DNA of 64,000 bases from Sphingopyxis sp. H050. GTDB taxonomy: Bacteria; Pseudomonadota; Alphaproteobacteria; Sphingomonadales; Sphingomonadaceae. Location of the stretch: contig NZ_LNRZ01000007.1 of assembly GCF_001468265.1 (NCBI RefSeq), positions 62,001 through 126,000 of the forward strand. Direction: 5' to 3'. Below the pieces are notes generated by a model. It searched no databases. It was not told the origin of the DNA and was given only the letters and a program-made list of their open reading frames with translations. Position 1 is the first letter of the stretch, and each line of letters starts with the position of its first letter. Both the position numbers and the translations under genes were made by a program. Shown here in pieces: positions 1 through 9,229 of this stretch.

Positions 1-581
1 AGCCCCTGTCCTATCACCTGATAGAGCGCGAACAGACTGCGCTTGCGAGCGCGTCCGGCGTCGGTGAAATCGATAGGTGCCGGGTCGAGCCCCTTGGCCT
101 GAGGTCCATTGCCATCGCCGCGCGCGCCGTGACAGCTGGCGCAATTTTCCAGATAGACTTGGGCTCCGCGCCGGGGATCTGGAGCGTTGCGCGGCGCGAG
201 GGGCACAGGGTAGGCGGCGAGGAGGTCCGCCGCGAGTCCGCGCGCCTGGCCAGCCACCTTGCCGGGGTCCGCCTTCGATGCGATCGCCGTCTGGAGTTGT
301 CCCGCTTCACTGACAAGGCGAGCCCGCGCCGGGGATACCGGAAGCGCTTCGATCCCCTTGCGAACGGTGGCGGAAAACTCGGTCATCTCGGCATATTCGA
401 CCGTGCTCGTCACCGCGCCATTCGAGACCGCTCCACCATAGTCGACCGCAACATAGTCCAGCAGGCGCCAGATGGTCTGGACTTCGCCGGCATCAGTGCG
501 GGCCTGTGCCGTCGGCACGACGAGGCCGCAGATTGCAGCGAGCGCGATCAGCAGAGAGAGAAAGCGGCGGGCGGGGGGCAT
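1..581 (-). CDS. Cytochrome c / FTR1-type iron permease, N-terminal part (runs off the window)
   Basis: The gene is cut by the left edge of the window; 193 residues are visible from the ATG at 581. A signal peptide (residues 1-27, hydrophobic core ending in TAQA) is followed by an alpha-helical region and then a c-type haem motif CASCH with surroundings typical of class I cytochromes (GARGDGNGPQAKGLDPAP). In sphingomonads and other proteobacteria this arrangement usually belongs to a two-part protein with a periplasmic cytochrome c followed by an FTR1-family iron permease; the permease half would lie outside the window, so that part is inference. A free periplasmic cytochrome c is the alternative. 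It sits 5 bp downstream of the cation efflux gene on the same strand, so the two are probably co-transcribed. Confidence 0.75.
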   Translation of the reverse strand, partial: MPPARRFLSLLIALAAICGLVVPTAQARTDAGEVQTIWRLLDYVAVDYGGAVSNGAVTSTVEYAEMTEFSATVRKGIEALPVSPARARLVSEAGQLQTAIASKADPGKVAGQARGLAADLLAAYPVPLAPRNAPDPRRGAQVYLENCASCHGARGDGNGPQAKGLDPAPIDFTDAGRARKRSLFALYQVIGQG

Positions 582-586
582 TGGCC

Positions 587-1228
587 CTATTGTCCGGGCA
601 CAGTCGACAGTTCGCGCAATTCGGTCCGCGCGCTGCGTAGAATCTCATAGGCCGAATGCAGGAAAAGCGTGGCAATGATGGCGGCGACTGCAAGGTCGGG
701 CCAGGCTTGCCCGGTCCATGCGACGAGGCCGGCGGCGATGATCACCGCCACATTGGCGATCGCGTCGTTGCGGCTGAACAGCCACACCGCCCGGACATTG
801 GCGTCGCCTTCGCGGAACCGCGAGAGGACCGCGGCCGAGGTGAGGTTGACGAGGAGGGCGGCGGCGCCGATGCCGCCCATCAGCTCGGCTTCGGGCGGAA
901 CCGCGGTCAGGGCACGCCACAGCGCGACGCCGATGACCCCTATGCCAAGCGACAGCAGGAACAGGCCTTGGGCTAAGGCGATACGCGTGCGGGCGAGCGC
1001 AGTCCAGCCTATCGCGACGAGGCCGGCCAACGTGATCGTGCCGTCGCCGATAAAGTCGAGCGAGTCGGCTTTCAGCGCCTGGCTGTTGGCGATGAACCCG
1101 CCGACGATCTCGATCGCGCCGAAGCCGAGATTGAGAATTACGACGATCCACAAGGCCCTTCGATAGGCGGGATCGCGTTCGGCCCTGACGGTGTCGCCCG
1201 TGCAGCCGCAATTGCTGTCGTTGCTCAT
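587..1228 (-). CDS. Cation diffusion facilitator (CDF) family transporter
   Basis: This 213-residue inner membrane protein with about six hydrophobic segments matches the short CDF transporters that export Zn(II), Cd(II) or related divalent cations by proton antiport. The N-terminus carries a Cys-Gly-Cys motif (CGC, residues 8-10). The membrane ligand motifs are modified: ADSLDFIGDG in the second helix and RNDAIAN in the fifth keep the aspartates but not the usual histidine. The C-terminal cytoplasmic domain of long CDFs is missing, as is usual in this subgroup. It is transcribed divergently from the MerR gene at 1299 and its promoter holds that regulator's likely operator. The -10 box lies so close to the ATG that the mRNA is probably leaderless. 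Confidence 0.88.
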   Translation of the reverse strand: MSNDSNCGCTGDTVRAERDPAYRRALWIVVILNLGFGAIEIVGGFIANSQALKADSLDFIGDGTITLAGLVAIGWTALARTRIALAQGLFLLSLGIGVIGVALWRALTAVPPEAELMGGIGAAALLVNLTSAAVLSRFREGDANVRAVWLFSRNDAIANVAVIIAAGLVAWTGQAWPDLAVAAIIATLFLHSAYEILRSARTELRELSTVPGQ

Positions 1229-1234
1229 TCCCCT

Positions 1235-1265
1235 GTTCTACATTCTACAGTAACTGTAGAAGCAA
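1235..1265 (-). promoter_or_regulatory. MerR-type promoter/operator for the CDF gene
   Basis: Read on the minus strand, a -35 box TTGCTT (1265-1260) and a -10 box TAGAAC (1240-1235) are separated by 19 bp, the over-long spacer typical of MerR-activated promoters. The spacer carries a perfect dyad with 9-bp arms and a 1-bp centre (1243-1261, core CTACAGTAACTGTAG). The predicted transcription start falls on or next to the A of the CDF start codon. Confidence 0.75.
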
Positions 1266-1298
1266 GCTGAAATCGAAACGAGACTGAGAGGAAGGGAG

Positions 1299-1712
1299 AT
1301 GGCGCGCGACACGCGGCTGCCGATCGGCGGCCTGGCGAAACGCACCGGCACCAAGGTAAACACGATCCGCTTCTATGAGGATATCGGATTGCTGCCTTGC
1401 GCAGCGCGCACAGCCTCTGGCCGGCGCACCTACGGGGATGAGGATGTCGGGCGCCTCGCATTCATCCGCAATGCCCGCGGCCTCGGCTTTTCGATCGATG
1501 AAATCCGGTCGTTGACGGCGCTGGCCTTGGGGCCGGGGCAGGACTGCGCCGAAATCCGCGCAGTTGCGGCGCGTCACCTGCTCGATGTCGATGAAAAGCT
1601 GGAACGGATGGCGCGGCTCCGTGCTGAACTTGCCCGTATCGTCCAGCTCTGCGATGGCGGGCCGGTGTCGGATTGCCGGGTCATCGAGGCCATCGCCGCC
1701 GGAAATGCCTAG
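1299..1712 (+). CDS. MerR family heavy-metal responsive regulator
   Basis: This 137-residue regulator begins with the MerR winged helix-turn-helix (IGGLAKRTGTKVNTIRFYEDIGLL, residues 8-31) and continues into the dimerisation helix. All three cysteines expected of thiol-type metal sensors are present: QDC at the start of the dimer helix, and QLC plus SDC in the C-terminal loop. This points to a soft or borderline metal such as Hg, Pb, Cd or Zn. It faces the CDF gene across a 70-bp region holding the operator, so the simplest reading is metal-dependent activation of that transporter. The ATG at 1299 follows GAAGGGAG, a good ribosome binding site. Confidence 0.88.
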   Translation: MARDTRLPIGGLAKRTGTKVNTIRFYEDIGLLPCAARTASGRRTYGDEDVGRLAFIRNARGLGFSIDEIRSLTALALGPGQDCAEIRAVAARHLLDVDEKLERMARLRAELARIVQLCDGGPVSDCRVIEAIAAGNA

Positions 1713-1747
1713 CCGCCGCGCTATCGGGACTGTCGGCGGCTTGCGGC

Positions 1748-1975
1748 TCAGCCGCAGCAACTGCCCTTGCCGCCGTCAACCTGTATTGGCGGGCAGGGTA
1801 CCGTGCCATAGGAACAGAAGACACAGCAGTCTCCTGGCAGCGGCTTGAGCAGCGCGCCGCATCCCTTGCAGTCGTAGAAATACTGACACGCATCGGTGGG
1901 CATGATTTCGTCGGCGATTTGACCGCAGAGCGGACACGTCAGCGTCGATTGCAGGACCGGCGAGGGATCAAGCAT
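1748..1975 (-). CDS. GDCCVxC domain small cysteine-rich protein
   Basis: This 75-residue protein contains the diagnostic GDCCVFCSYGTVPCPP segment (about residues 48-63) plus CPLC and CKGC pairs and a terminal SCCG, ten cysteines in all. The GDCCVxC family is found in mer and related metal operons and has selenoprotein members; here the position is cysteine, not a recoded stop. Its function is not established, and metal or thiol handling is the inference. The ATG overlaps the stop of the MerT-like gene (TATGCTTGA), so the two are translationally coupled. Confidence 0.85.
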   Translation of the reverse strand: MLDPSPVLQSTLTCPLCGQIADEIMPTDACQYFYDCKGCGALLKPLPGDCCVFCSYGTVPCPPIQVDGGKGSCCG

Positions 1976-2327
1976 AGCGATAGCCGAGCCAGAGGAGGAC
2001 GGCGGCGAGGAGCAGTCCGATCAGGGTCACAAAGCGCAGCGACGCGGGCACGCACAGGCCATCGGCGCCGCAGCGCGCCGCGCGCATCTGCTGGCGCGCC
2101 AGCAGGACGCCACCGGCGACGAGCGAAATTGCGCCGAATGCGACGAACCAGAGCCGGTAGGGCGCGGCCGGGACCGCTATGCCGACGAGCCAGGCGGACC
2201 CGAGCCCCGCCGAGGCCAGCAGCATGGGGAGGGCGCAGCAGGTGGCTGCGAGAAAGCCCGATGCGATCCCGCCAAGCGCCAGCGAAATGGCCCCAAATCC
2301 TTTTGGACGCCTTGCATCTCCAGCCAA
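1968..2327 (-). CDS. merT: MerT-like metal ion transport membrane protein
   Basis: This 119-residue inner membrane protein has three hydrophobic segments. The first carries the vicinal cysteine pair TCCALPMLL that defines MerT, followed by SAGLGSAWL and APYRLWF, which match MerT closely. A second cysteine pair (AARCGADGLCVP) lies in the cytoplasmic loop where MerT has one. MerT passes Hg(II) from the periplasm to the cytoplasm. No merP or merA is present nearby, so mercury detoxification in the classical sense is not shown and another thiophilic metal is possible. I chose the TTG at 2327 because AAGGAG lies 7 bases upstream; an in-frame TTG at 2333 is too close to that site. Confidence 0.78.
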   Translation of the reverse strand: MAGDARRPKGFGAISLALGGIASGFLAATCCALPMLLASAGLGSAWLVGIAVPAAPYRLWFVAFGAISLVAGGVLLARQQMRAARCGADGLCVPASLRFVTLIGLLLAAVLLWLGYRYA

Positions 2328-2357
2328 ATTCAAACTCCTTGTTTCGCGGTAGCGGCA

Positions 2358-2388
2358 AGTCTACCATCTGTAGTGACTACAGATGCAA
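2358..2388 (-). promoter_or_regulatory. MerR-type promoter/operator for the merT-like operon
   Basis: On the minus strand a -35 box TTGCAT (2388-2383) and a -10 box TAGACT (2363-2358) are 19 bp apart. The spacer and -35 box hold a perfect dyad with 10-bp arms and a 1-bp centre (2365-2385; left arm CATCTGTAGT, right arm ACTACAGATG). The sequence resembles the operator at 1243-1261 (shared CTGTAG/CTACAG), which could allow cross-talk between the two MerR proteins. Confidence 0.75.
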
Positions 2389-2399
2389 GCGGAATCGCA

Positions 2400-2801
2400 A
2401 TGGCCCCCTCAAGCACCATCCCCATCGGCGAGCTTTCTCGGCTTACCGGCTGCAATATCGAGACGATCCGCTATTATGAGCGCATCGGCATTCTGCCCGC
2501 GCCGGTCCGGTACGGGCGATTTCGCCGTTATGATTCAGCTGGTGTGCGGCGCCTTGCATTTGTGCGCCGCGCGCGCGAACTGGGGTTTCCCCTCGATACG
2601 GTCCGGACTTTGCTCCTTCTTGCCGAAGGCGGCGGCCATAGCTGCGATCAGGCGCGCCATATGGCCGAGAGCCAGCTTGCCGACGTCCTCGCCAAGCGCG
2701 CCGACCTCGACCGGATGGCCGCTGTCTTGGGCGATCTTGTCGAGGCGTGCGGCGCCGGCGATGCCGGGGGCTGCCCGCTTCTGGAGGCGCTGTCCGACTA
2801 G
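2400..2801 (+). CDS. MerR family metal-responsive regulator (Hg-type cysteines)
   Basis: This 133-residue MerR protein has the HTH IGELSRLTGCNIETIRYYERIG near its N-terminus and the three-cysteine metal site: GGHSC at the start of the dimer helix, EAC and GGC in the C-terminal loop, as in MerR proteins for Hg(II). It is divergent from the merT-like operon with the operator between them. The ATG at 2400 was chosen; an upstream GTG at 2373 lies inside the operator dyad and is unlikely to be used. The gene is followed by an 84-bp gap and then the convergent end of the Cus operon. Confidence 0.87.
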   Translation: MAPSSTIPIGELSRLTGCNIETIRYYERIGILPAPVRYGRFRRYDSAGVRRLAFVRRARELGFPLDTVRTLLLLAEGGGHSCDQARHMAESQLADVLAKRADLDRMAAVLGDLVEACGAGDAGGCPLLEALSD

Positions 2802-2885
2802 GTTCGAGTACAGCCGTCTTCCGCCAGCGCCCCAAAGCAGCCATTGCGCGCGGCAACTAGGGCCACCGCGCGCAATGGCGGCGCG

Positions 2886-3254
2886 TTACGGCGCCTTGTC
2901 GAGCTTGGTGATCGTCCCGGCCTTGCCGTCCCAATTGAGCTCGAACGCGACCTTGTCGCCGACCTTGATGTCCTTCAGCAGCTCGGGTTTCGCCGCAAAA
3001 CCCATCGTCATCGGCGGCCATTCGAGTTCGGCGATCGCGCCATGATCGAGCGTGACCTGGCCTTTTGCCGTATCGATCGCGGTCACGGTCGCCGTGCCCT
3101 TGCCATGCTTCGTTTCGGCCGGGGCCGCCATGGTCCCTGTGTCATCGGCCATCGCGGCCTTTTCTTCCGTCTTCGGTGCTTCGCCTTGCTTGCCGCAGGC
3201 GACAAGTCCAGCGCCGAGCGCAAGGCTGAGCGTAATCGCAGTGAGTTTATTCAT
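2886..3254 (-). CDS. cusF: CusF-like periplasmic copper-binding lipoprotein
   Basis: This 122-residue protein has a lipoprotein signal (lipobox LVAC, Cys20) and a CusF/CusB-C-terminal-like OB-fold domain. The copper(I) ligands of CusF are visible as His71, Trp79, Met82 and Met84 in the segment [16 protein letters not shown]. CusF hands Cu(I) or Ag(I) to the CusCBA pump in the periplasm. The ATG overlaps the stop codon of the upstream cusA (ATGA), so it is the last gene of that operon. E. coli CusF is soluble; lipid anchoring here is predicted from the lipobox. Confidence 0.88.
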   Translation of the reverse strand: MNKLTAITLSLALGAGLVACGKQGEAPKTEEKAAMADDTGTMAAPAETKHGKGTATVTAIDTAKGQVTLDHGAIAELEWPPMTMGFAAKPELLKDIKVGDKVAFELNWDGKAGTITKLDKAP

Positions 3255-6200
3255 GTCGTTTCTCCTTCGGGTTGGACGGGATGAGCCGCACGCCTTCGCA
3301 TCAGCAGATAGGCGGCGGGAATGATAAGCATCGACAGCAGCGGCGCGGTGAGCATGCCGCCGATCATCGGCGCGGCGATGCGGCTCATCACTTCGGAGCC
3401 GGTGCCGGTCCCGACGAGGATCGGGAACAGGCCCGCGAGGATAACCGCAACGGTCATCGCCTTCGGGCGGACGCGGAGCAGCGCGCCTTCGCGAACCGCG
3501 GCCAATATGTGGCCGTCGCTGCGATCGGCGAGCGCATGCTTGAGATAGATGAGCATGACGACCCCGAACTCGGCGGCAACGCCCGCAAGCGCGATGAACC
3601 CGACCGCGCTCGCGACCGACTGGTTATAGCCAAGCAGATAGAGGAGCCAGAGCCCGCCGGTGAGCGCAAAGGGCAGGGTCGCCATGATGAGCAGCGCCTC
3701 GTCCCAGCGGCGGAAGGTCAGGTAGAGCAGCAGGAAGATGATCGCGAGCGTGACCGGCACGACGACCTTCATCCGCTCGGTCGCACGAACGAGGAACTCG
3801 AACTGCCCGGTGTAGGAAACGCTGACGCCGGGCGGCAGATCGACATCGCGCGCGATCGCCCGCTGGATGTCCTGCACGAGGCCCTGCAAATCGCGGCCGC
3901 GGCTGTCGACGTAGATCCAGGTCACCGGGCGGCCATTCTCGCTGCGCAGCATCGGCGGCCCGTCGCTGACCTTGACTCTGGCCACCGTGCCGAGCGTGAT
4001 CTGCTGGCGCGACGGCGTCAGGACCGGAAGGCTCGCGAGCTCGCCGATACTGTCGCGCAGCTCGCGCGGGTAGCGGACGCTGATCGGATAGCGGGCGAGC
4101 CCCTCGACCGTCTGGCCGATCGTCTCGCCGCCGATCGCGCCCGAGACGATCGCTTGCACGTCGGCGACATTGAGGCCGTAGCGTGCTGCGGCGGCGCGAT
4201 CGATGTCGACATCGATATAGCGCCCACCAGTCAGCCGCTCGGCCAGCGCCGACGCTACGCCGGGTACGGTCTTGACGACCGCTTCGATGCGCTTGGCGGT
4301 GCGATCGATCCCGGCAAGATCCGAGCCCGCGACCTTGATGCCGACCGGGCTCTTGATCCCGGTCGCAAGCATGTCGATGCGATTGCGGATCGGGGGAATC
4401 CAGAAATTGGCGAGCCCCGGAACCCGGACCCGCGCGTCGAGCTCCTCGATCAATTTCTCCTCGGTCATGCCGGGGCGCCAACGGTCCTTCGGCTTGAAGC
4501 GGATCGTCGTCTCGAACATCTCGAGCGGCGCGGGGTCGGTCGCGCTGTCGGCCCGCCCCGCCTTGCCGAACACGCTCTCGACCTCGGGCACGGTCTTGAT
4601 CAGTCGGTCCGTCTGCTGGAGCAGGCTCGATGCCCTTGCGGCCGAGATGCCGGGTAGCGCCGAGGGCATGTAAAGGAGGTCGCCTTCGTGCATCTGCGGC
4701 ATGAACTCGCCGCCGATCTGGGTCATCGGCCACAGGCTGGTGGCGAAGACGAGGCCGGCGATCACGAGCGCTTTTTTCGGCCGTTCGAGCACCCAGTCGA
4801 GTGCCGGGCGATAGATGCGGGTCAGCCAGCGGTTGACCGGATTACTCTGTTCGGCGGGTATCTTACCGCGGATCAGCCAGCCCATCAGCACCGGGATGAG
4901 CGTGATCGAGAGGATCGCGGCGGCCGCCATCGCATAGGTTTTGGTGAAGGCGAGCGGCGAGAAGAGCCGTCCCTCCTGGCCTTCGAGCGTGAAGATGGGG
5001 AGGAAGGAGAAGGTGATGATGAGGAGGCTGAGGAAGAGGGCGGGCCCAACCTCGGCGGCGGCGTCGGTGATGACGCGCCAGCGTTCGGCGCCTTTCAGTT
5101 CCTCGCCCGGATGATCGCGCTCCCAATGTTCGAGATGCTTATGGGCATTTTCGATCATCACCACCGCAGCGTCGACCATCGCACCGACCGCGATGGCGAT
5201 GCCGCCGAGCGACAATATATTGGCGTTGAGTCCCTGCAGCCGCATCACGATGAAGGCGATGAGGATGCCGAGCGGCAGCGTCAGGATCGCGACCAGTGCC
5301 GAGCGCGCGTGCCAGAGGAAGAGCGCGCAGACGAGCCCGACGATGATGAACTCTTCGACGAGCTTCGAGGTAAGATTGTCGACCGCGCGGTCGATCAACC
5401 CCGAGCGGTCATAAGTGGTGATGATCTCGACCCCGGGCGGCAGGCTGCGCTTGAGCTCGGCGAGCTTGGTGCGCACGCCGTCGATGACTTCGCGGGCATT
5501 CTTGCCCTCGCGCATGACGATCACGCCGCCCGCGACTTCGCCCTCGCCGTTGAGTTCGGCGATGCCCCGCCTTGTGTCGGGACCGATCTGCACCGTCGCG
5601 ACATCGCCGACCGTTACCGGGAGTCCGCCCGCGGCGGTGCGGATCGGGACGGCGCGGAAGTCGTCGAGCGACTCCAGATAGCCGCTCGCGCGGACGATAT
5701 ATTCAGCCTCAGCGAGTTCTAGGGAGCCGCCGCCGCTTTCCTGGTTGGCGCGCTTGAGGGCGTCGGCGACGTCGGTTGCAGTCACCCCGAACGCGGCGAG
5801 CTTCTGCGGATCGACGATGATCTGATACTGGCGCACCATGCCGCCGATGCTCGCGACCTCGGCGACGCCGGGAACCGATTTAAGCTCGAAGCGGAGGAAC
5901 CAGTCCTGAAGACTGCGGAGTTCGGCAAGATCGTGGCGGCCGCTTTTGTCGACGAGCGCATATTCATAGATCCAGCCAACCCCGGTCGCGTCGGGACCGA
6001 TGCTCGCGCGCGCGCCCTCGGGGAGACGGCTTTGCACCTGGCTCAGATATTCGAGCACGCGGCTGCGCGCCCAATAGGGATCGGTGCCGTCGTCGAACAG
6101 GACATAGACGAAGCTGTCGCCGACGAAGCTGTAGCCGCGCACCACGCGCGCGCCCGGCACCGAGAGCATCGTCGTCGTGATCGGATAGGTGACCTGGTCC

Positions 6201-6385
6201 TCGACGATCCGCGGTGCCTGTCCCGCATAGCTGGTGCGGACGATGACCTGGACGTCCGACAGGTCGGGCAGGGCGTCGACCGGAGTCGTGCGCACCGCGG
6301 CGATCCCGAGCAAGGTCAGGATCAGCGCCGAAGCGACGACAAGCCCGCGCGCCGCGACCGAGGCGCGAATAATGCGTGCGATCAT
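3251..6385 (-). CDS. cusA: CusA/CzcA family heavy-metal efflux RND permease
   Basis: This 1044-residue inner membrane proton/metal antiporter has full length for the HME-RND family. The N-terminus ([20 protein letters not shown]) and the fourth transmembrane helix with [19 protein letters not shown] carry the conserved acidic residues of HME pumps. Periplasmic motifs [14 protein letters not shown] and [18 protein letters not shown] match CusA, the monovalent copper/silver branch, better than CzcA. The ATG at 6385 overlaps the stop of cusB, so I use that start and not the longer open frame upstream. The cusF gene directly after it supports copper or silver as substrate. Confidence 0.93.
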   Translation of the reverse strand: MIARIIRASVAARGLVVASALILTLLGIAAVRTTPVDALPDLSDVQVIVRTSYAGQAPRIVEDQVTYPITTTMLSVPGARVVRGYSFVGDSFVYVLFDDGTDPYWARSRVLEYLSQVQSRLPEGARASIGPDATGVGWIYEYALVDKSGRHDLAELRSLQDWFLRFELKSVPGVAEVASIGGMVRQYQIIVDPQKLAAFGVTATDVADALKRANQESGGGSLELAEAEYIVRASGYLESLDDFRAVPIRTAAGGLPVTVGDVATVQIGPDTRRGIAELNGEGEVAGGVIVMREGKNAREVIDGVRTKLAELKRSLPPGVEIITTYDRSGLIDRAVDNLTSKLVEEFIIVGLVCALFLWHARSALVAILTLPLGILIAFIVMRLQGLNANILSLGGIAIAVGAMVDAAVVMIENAHKHLEHWERDHPGEELKGAERWRVITDAAAEVGPALFLSLLIITFSFLPIFTLEGQEGRLFSPLAFTKTYAMAAAAILSITLIPVLMGWLIRGKIPAEQSNPVNRWLTRIYRPALDWVLERPKKALVIAGLVFATSLWPMTQIGGEFMPQMHEGDLLYMPSALPGISAARASSLLQQTDRLIKTVPEVESVFGKAGRADSATDPAPLEMFETTIRFKPKDRWRPGMTEEKLIEELDARVRVPGLANFWIPPIRNRIDMLATGIKSPVGIKVAGSDLAGIDRTAKRIEAVVKTVPGVASALAERLTGGRYIDVDIDRAAAARYGLNVADVQAIVSGAIGGETIGQTVEGLARYPISVRYPRELRDSIGELASLPVLTPSRQQITLGTVARVKVSDGPPMLRSENGRPVTWIYVDSRGRDLQGLVQDIQRAIARDVDLPPGVSVSYTGQFEFLVRATERMKVVVPVTLAIIFLLLYLTFRRWDEALLIMATLPFALTGGLWLLYLLGYNQSVASAVGFIALAGVAAEFGVVMLIYLKHALADRSDGHILAAVREGALLRVRPKAMTVAVILAGLFPILVGTGTGSEVMSRIAAPMIGGMLTAPLLSMLIIPAAYLLMRRRAAHPVQPEGETT

Positions 6386-7614
6386 TGCGCTGGCTCCAGC
6401 GGACGAACCGTGAGACCGGTCAGGCTCGCCTCGGAATCGAGCAGGAACTGGCCCGACGCGACGACCTTCTCGCCGGGGGCGAGCCCTCGCAATATCTCGG
6501 TCTTGCCGCCGCCTTCGCGTCCGGCGACCACTTCGGCGGGATGGTAGCGTCCGTCGCCCTTCTCGAGCATCACGATGCTGCGCGTGCCGGTGCGGATCAC
6601 CGCTTCGCTTGGCACCAGCAGCGTTGGCTTGGCGTCCCCGCCGAGCGCGACGACGGCGAACATGCCGGGGCGTAGGCGACCGCCGCGGTTGGCGAGCTCG
6701 ATGCGCACTGTCAGCGTCCGGCTGTCCGCCGCTGCGGTCGGCAGGATCGCGACGACCCGCCCGGTAAAAGCCTCGCCGGGAAAGGCGGTGAGGTTCGCGG
6801 TGGCAGGTTGGCCGATCTTCACCAGTCCGGCCTGCGCTTCGGGGAGCGCGGCATTGAGCCACACCGTTCCAAGTCCCGAGATTTCGGCAAGTGTCTGCCC
6901 CGAGGCGAGAGTCACGCCTGCACGGGCATTGAGCGTCTGGACCACGCCGCCGATCGGCGCGCGCACCGTCAGTCTGCCGCCGGTCCGTCCGCTCCGGTCG
7001 ACCTCGGCGATCACGCCTTCGGGCATGCCCATCAGCCGCAGCCGCTGCCGCGCGGCCGCCGTGAGTTCAGGTTTGCCGAGCTTCTTGACGCTCAGATATT
7101 CGGTCTGGGCGCTGCCCCATTCAGGCAATTGCAGGTCGGCGATCGGGGTGCCGGCGCCGATGACGTCGCCGGGCGCGAGGCGATAGACGCGTTCGACGAA
7201 GCCGCCCGAGCGCGCCTGGACGATCGCGACGTCGCGCTGGTTGAAATCGATCGTGCCATTGACGTCGAAGGTCGCCGCAAGGCTGCCCATTTCGGCCGCG
7301 ACGACGCGTATTCCGAGGCTCTGCCGCGCGGCCGGATCGACCGTTACGCCGGGACCGCTGCCAGAACCGCTAGCTTCATCGGCATATTTGGGTTCGAGCT
7401 GCATATCCATGAAGGGCGATTTGCCAGGCTTGTCGAACTTCTGGTTCGGGAACATCGGGTCATAATAATAGAGGGCCTTGCGCCCTTCGGTTGTGCCTTC
7501 GGCCGGCGCCTGACTGTCCCCGCGCTGTCCGAGCCAATAGCCGCCACCACCCGCGATCAGCACGGCAGCCATAATCCCGGCGCGCCACCGCGCCGCCGAC
7601 GTTGCATCAGTCAT
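6382..7614 (-). CDS. cusB: CusB-type RND periplasmic adaptor
   Basis: This 410-residue membrane fusion protein has one N-terminal hydrophobic anchor (residues 12-25). A heavy-metal-binding domain follows at about residues 48-78 with the pattern YYYDPMFPN and [11 protein letters not shown]; the methionines replace the cysteines of the related CPMHP/CPICGM form and fit Cu(I). Lipoyl and beta-barrel domains follow ([28 protein letters not shown]). It links CusA to the outer membrane channel. Both ends overlap the neighbouring genes by ATGA, which shows tight operon structure. Confidence 0.92.
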   Translation of the reverse strand: MTDATSAARWRAGIMAAVLIAGGGGYWLGQRGDSQAPAEGTTEGRKALYYYDPMFPNQKFDKPGKSPFMDMQLEPKYADEASGSGSGPGVTVDPAARQSLGIRVVAAEMGSLAATFDVNGTIDFNQRDVAIVQARSGGFVERVYRLAPGDVIGAGTPIADLQLPEWGSAQTEYLSVKKLGKPELTAAARQRLRLMGMPEGVIAEVDRSGRTGGRLTVRAPIGGVVQTLNARAGVTLASGQTLAEISGLGTVWLNAALPEAQAGLVKIGQPATANLTAFPGEAFTGRVVAILPTAAADSRTLTVRIELANRGGRLRPGMFAVVALGGDAKPTLLVPSEAVIRTGTRSIVMLEKGDGRYHPAEVVAGREGGGKTEILRGLAPGEKVVASGQFLLDSEASLTGLTVRPLEPAQ

Positions 7615-8837
7615 CGCCCTGTCTCCCCATAGATGTAATTGATCCGGATCGCATCGCGCGCGACCTCGGCTTCGCGCGCCAGCGCATCGACTTCGGCCTC
7701 GGCGAGCGCGAGGGTCGACAGGAGCGCGGTTCCGAGGTCGAGCTTTCCGGCGGCGTAGCTGGCGAGATCGAGCTCGGCGCGTTTCTTCGCGAGCGGCACG
7801 AGCCGCGTGCGCGCATTGGCGAGTTGCTCATGGTGCATGCGGTGATCGGCGAGATCGGCGTCGAGCGCCGCCGCGATGTCGCGCTTGGCGGCCTCGCGGT
7901 CGAGCCGGGCGCGCGTCGCCTCGCTGGCGCGCGCCGCGATCTTGGGATCCTGCCGCTTTTTCGAGAAGAAGGGCAGGTCGACGGTGACACCGACCGTGAC
8001 GAGATCGCCATAATTGGGCTCGCGCCGCCCATAGGCCGCGTTGACGCTCCAGTCGGGGCGCTTGTCTGCGCGGGCGAGACCGGTCTCGGCATCGGCCGCG
8101 ATAGCGCGGGCGTCGAGCGCGCGCAGCCTTGGCAGGGCGTCGATCCCGGTGCGTAATCGCTGCTCGTCGATCATTTGCGGCGGCAAGTCGCCGAGCGTGT
8201 CGACGGCCGCGTCGCCGGTAAAACGCGCGAGCTGCGCGCGGGCGCGGGCGATCTCGGCGGCGAGCGCGCTGCGGCGGTCGTTGATCGCAGCGCGAAGCTG
8301 GTCGGGTTCGAGCGCCTGCGCCGGGCGCGCCGCGCCGCTGGCGAGCCGGGCCGTCACCGTCGCTTGCAGGTCTTCGAGGCCCGTGTCGAGCAGGTCGAGT
8401 TCCTTGAGGCGCTTCTTGGCGTAGAAGAGGTCGACCCAGGCAAGCGCCGTCGCGAGCCTGACATCCTGCGCGGTGACCGCCTCGTCGGCGCGGGCGATTC
8501 CGATGTCGGCCTGCGCACGCGTTGCGCGCGCGCGGCGCTTGGCGGGGTTCGGAAAATCCTGGCTGACGCCGACGACCTGCATCGTGAAGTCGTCGCGATT
8601 GAACCGGCCCGCGTCAGGCCCGGTCACCGGAAAATCCTGCACGACGATATTGAGTTTCGGATCGGGCAGCCGGTCGGCGGCAATCGCCGCCGACCGCGCG
8701 GCATCGATGCCGGCCTCGCGGCCCTGCAATTCAGGCGCCTGCGCTGCCGCCCGCTGGAGCGCTGCGTCGAACGACATCGGTTCGGCGCGAAGCGCGGCGG
8801 GCAGCGCGAGCAGCGCCGCTGCGATAAACAGGCGCAT
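7611..8837 (-). CDS. cusC: TolC family outer membrane efflux protein (CusC/CzcC)
   Basis: This 408-residue outer membrane factor has an Ala/Leu-rich signal peptide (residues 1-18) and two repeated coiled-coil halves typical of TolC proteins (YVSQDFP-like VVGVSQDFPNPAKRRARA near residue 95, VGVTVDLPFFSKKRQDP near 285). It lacks an obvious lipobox, unlike E. coli CusC. It forms the exit duct for the CusBA pump encoded immediately downstream; the stop overlaps the cusB start codon. Confidence 0.9.
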   Translation of the reverse strand: MRLFIAAALLALPAALRAEPMSFDAALQRAAAQAPELQGREAGIDAARSAAIAADRLPDPKLNIVVQDFPVTGPDAGRFNRDDFTMQVVGVSQDFPNPAKRRARATRAQADIGIARADEAVTAQDVRLATALAWVDLFYAKKRLKELDLLDTGLEDLQATVTARLASGAARPAQALEPDQLRAAINDRRSALAAEIARARAQLARFTGDAAVDTLGDLPPQMIDEQRLRTGIDALPRLRALDARAIAADAETGLARADKRPDWSVNAAYGRREPNYGDLVTVGVTVDLPFFSKKRQDPKIAARASEATRARLDREAAKRDIAAALDADLADHRMHHEQLANARTRLVPLAKKRAELDLASYAAGKLDLGTALLSTLALAEAEVDALAREAEVARDAIRINYIYGETGR

Positions 8838-8898
8838 ATGTCCCCCTTTGTGAATGTGCGGGATCGTCCCCGGCGCTCGGCGCCGGGGACGGGGTCCT

Positions 8899-9165
8899 TC
8901 AGCCTTCGGAGGGCATCATGTGGTCGCCGGACATCTTCTTCATGCAGTCGCCCGGACTGGCCTTCATCATGTCGCAATGGCAGTCGGCCATCTGCATCGG
9001 TGCGTCCTTCACCCAGACGCGAACGCGCGGAGCGATGCCCGACTTGTTCGGCCCCGGCACCTGGCGGGCCTGCCATTCATAATGACCGCCCGTTGCGTCC
9101 TGCGCGAAAACCGGGGTGGCAAGCGTTGCAGCCGCGAACGCGGCAACGGCAAATATCGTCTTCAT
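8899..9165 (-). CDS. Small exported Met/Cys/His-rich protein of the cus operon
   Basis: This 88-residue protein has a clear signal peptide (MKTIFAVAAFAAATLATPVFAQ). The mature C-terminal third is rich in soft-metal ligands: MQMADCHCDMMKASPGDCMKKMSGDHMM. The start at 9165 follows AAGGAA and gives a full signal peptide, whereas the longer upstream frame does not. It is placed just upstream of cusC on the same strand, and I infer a periplasmic copper-binding role. I do not recognise a named family. Confidence 0.75.
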   Translation of the reverse strand: MKTIFAVAAFAAATLATPVFAQDATGGHYEWQARQVPGPNKSGIAPRVRVWVKDAPMQMADCHCDMMKASPGDCMKKMSGDHMMPSEG

Positions 9166-9229
9166 GGTAAATTCCTTGATTGAAAAGCGTGAAACCGCGC
9201 GCCCGGACGAGTTGGTGCGCGTCGGCAAT

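Noticed and set aside
1748-2801. A complete mercury resistance operon
   Set aside because: Only merR- and merT-like genes plus a GDCCVxC gene are present; merA and merP are absent from the window.
3272-4657. Long plus-strand frame antisense to cusA
   Set aside because: It is an Asp/Arg-rich frame typical of the opposite strand of a high-GC gene; cusA is clearly the real gene.
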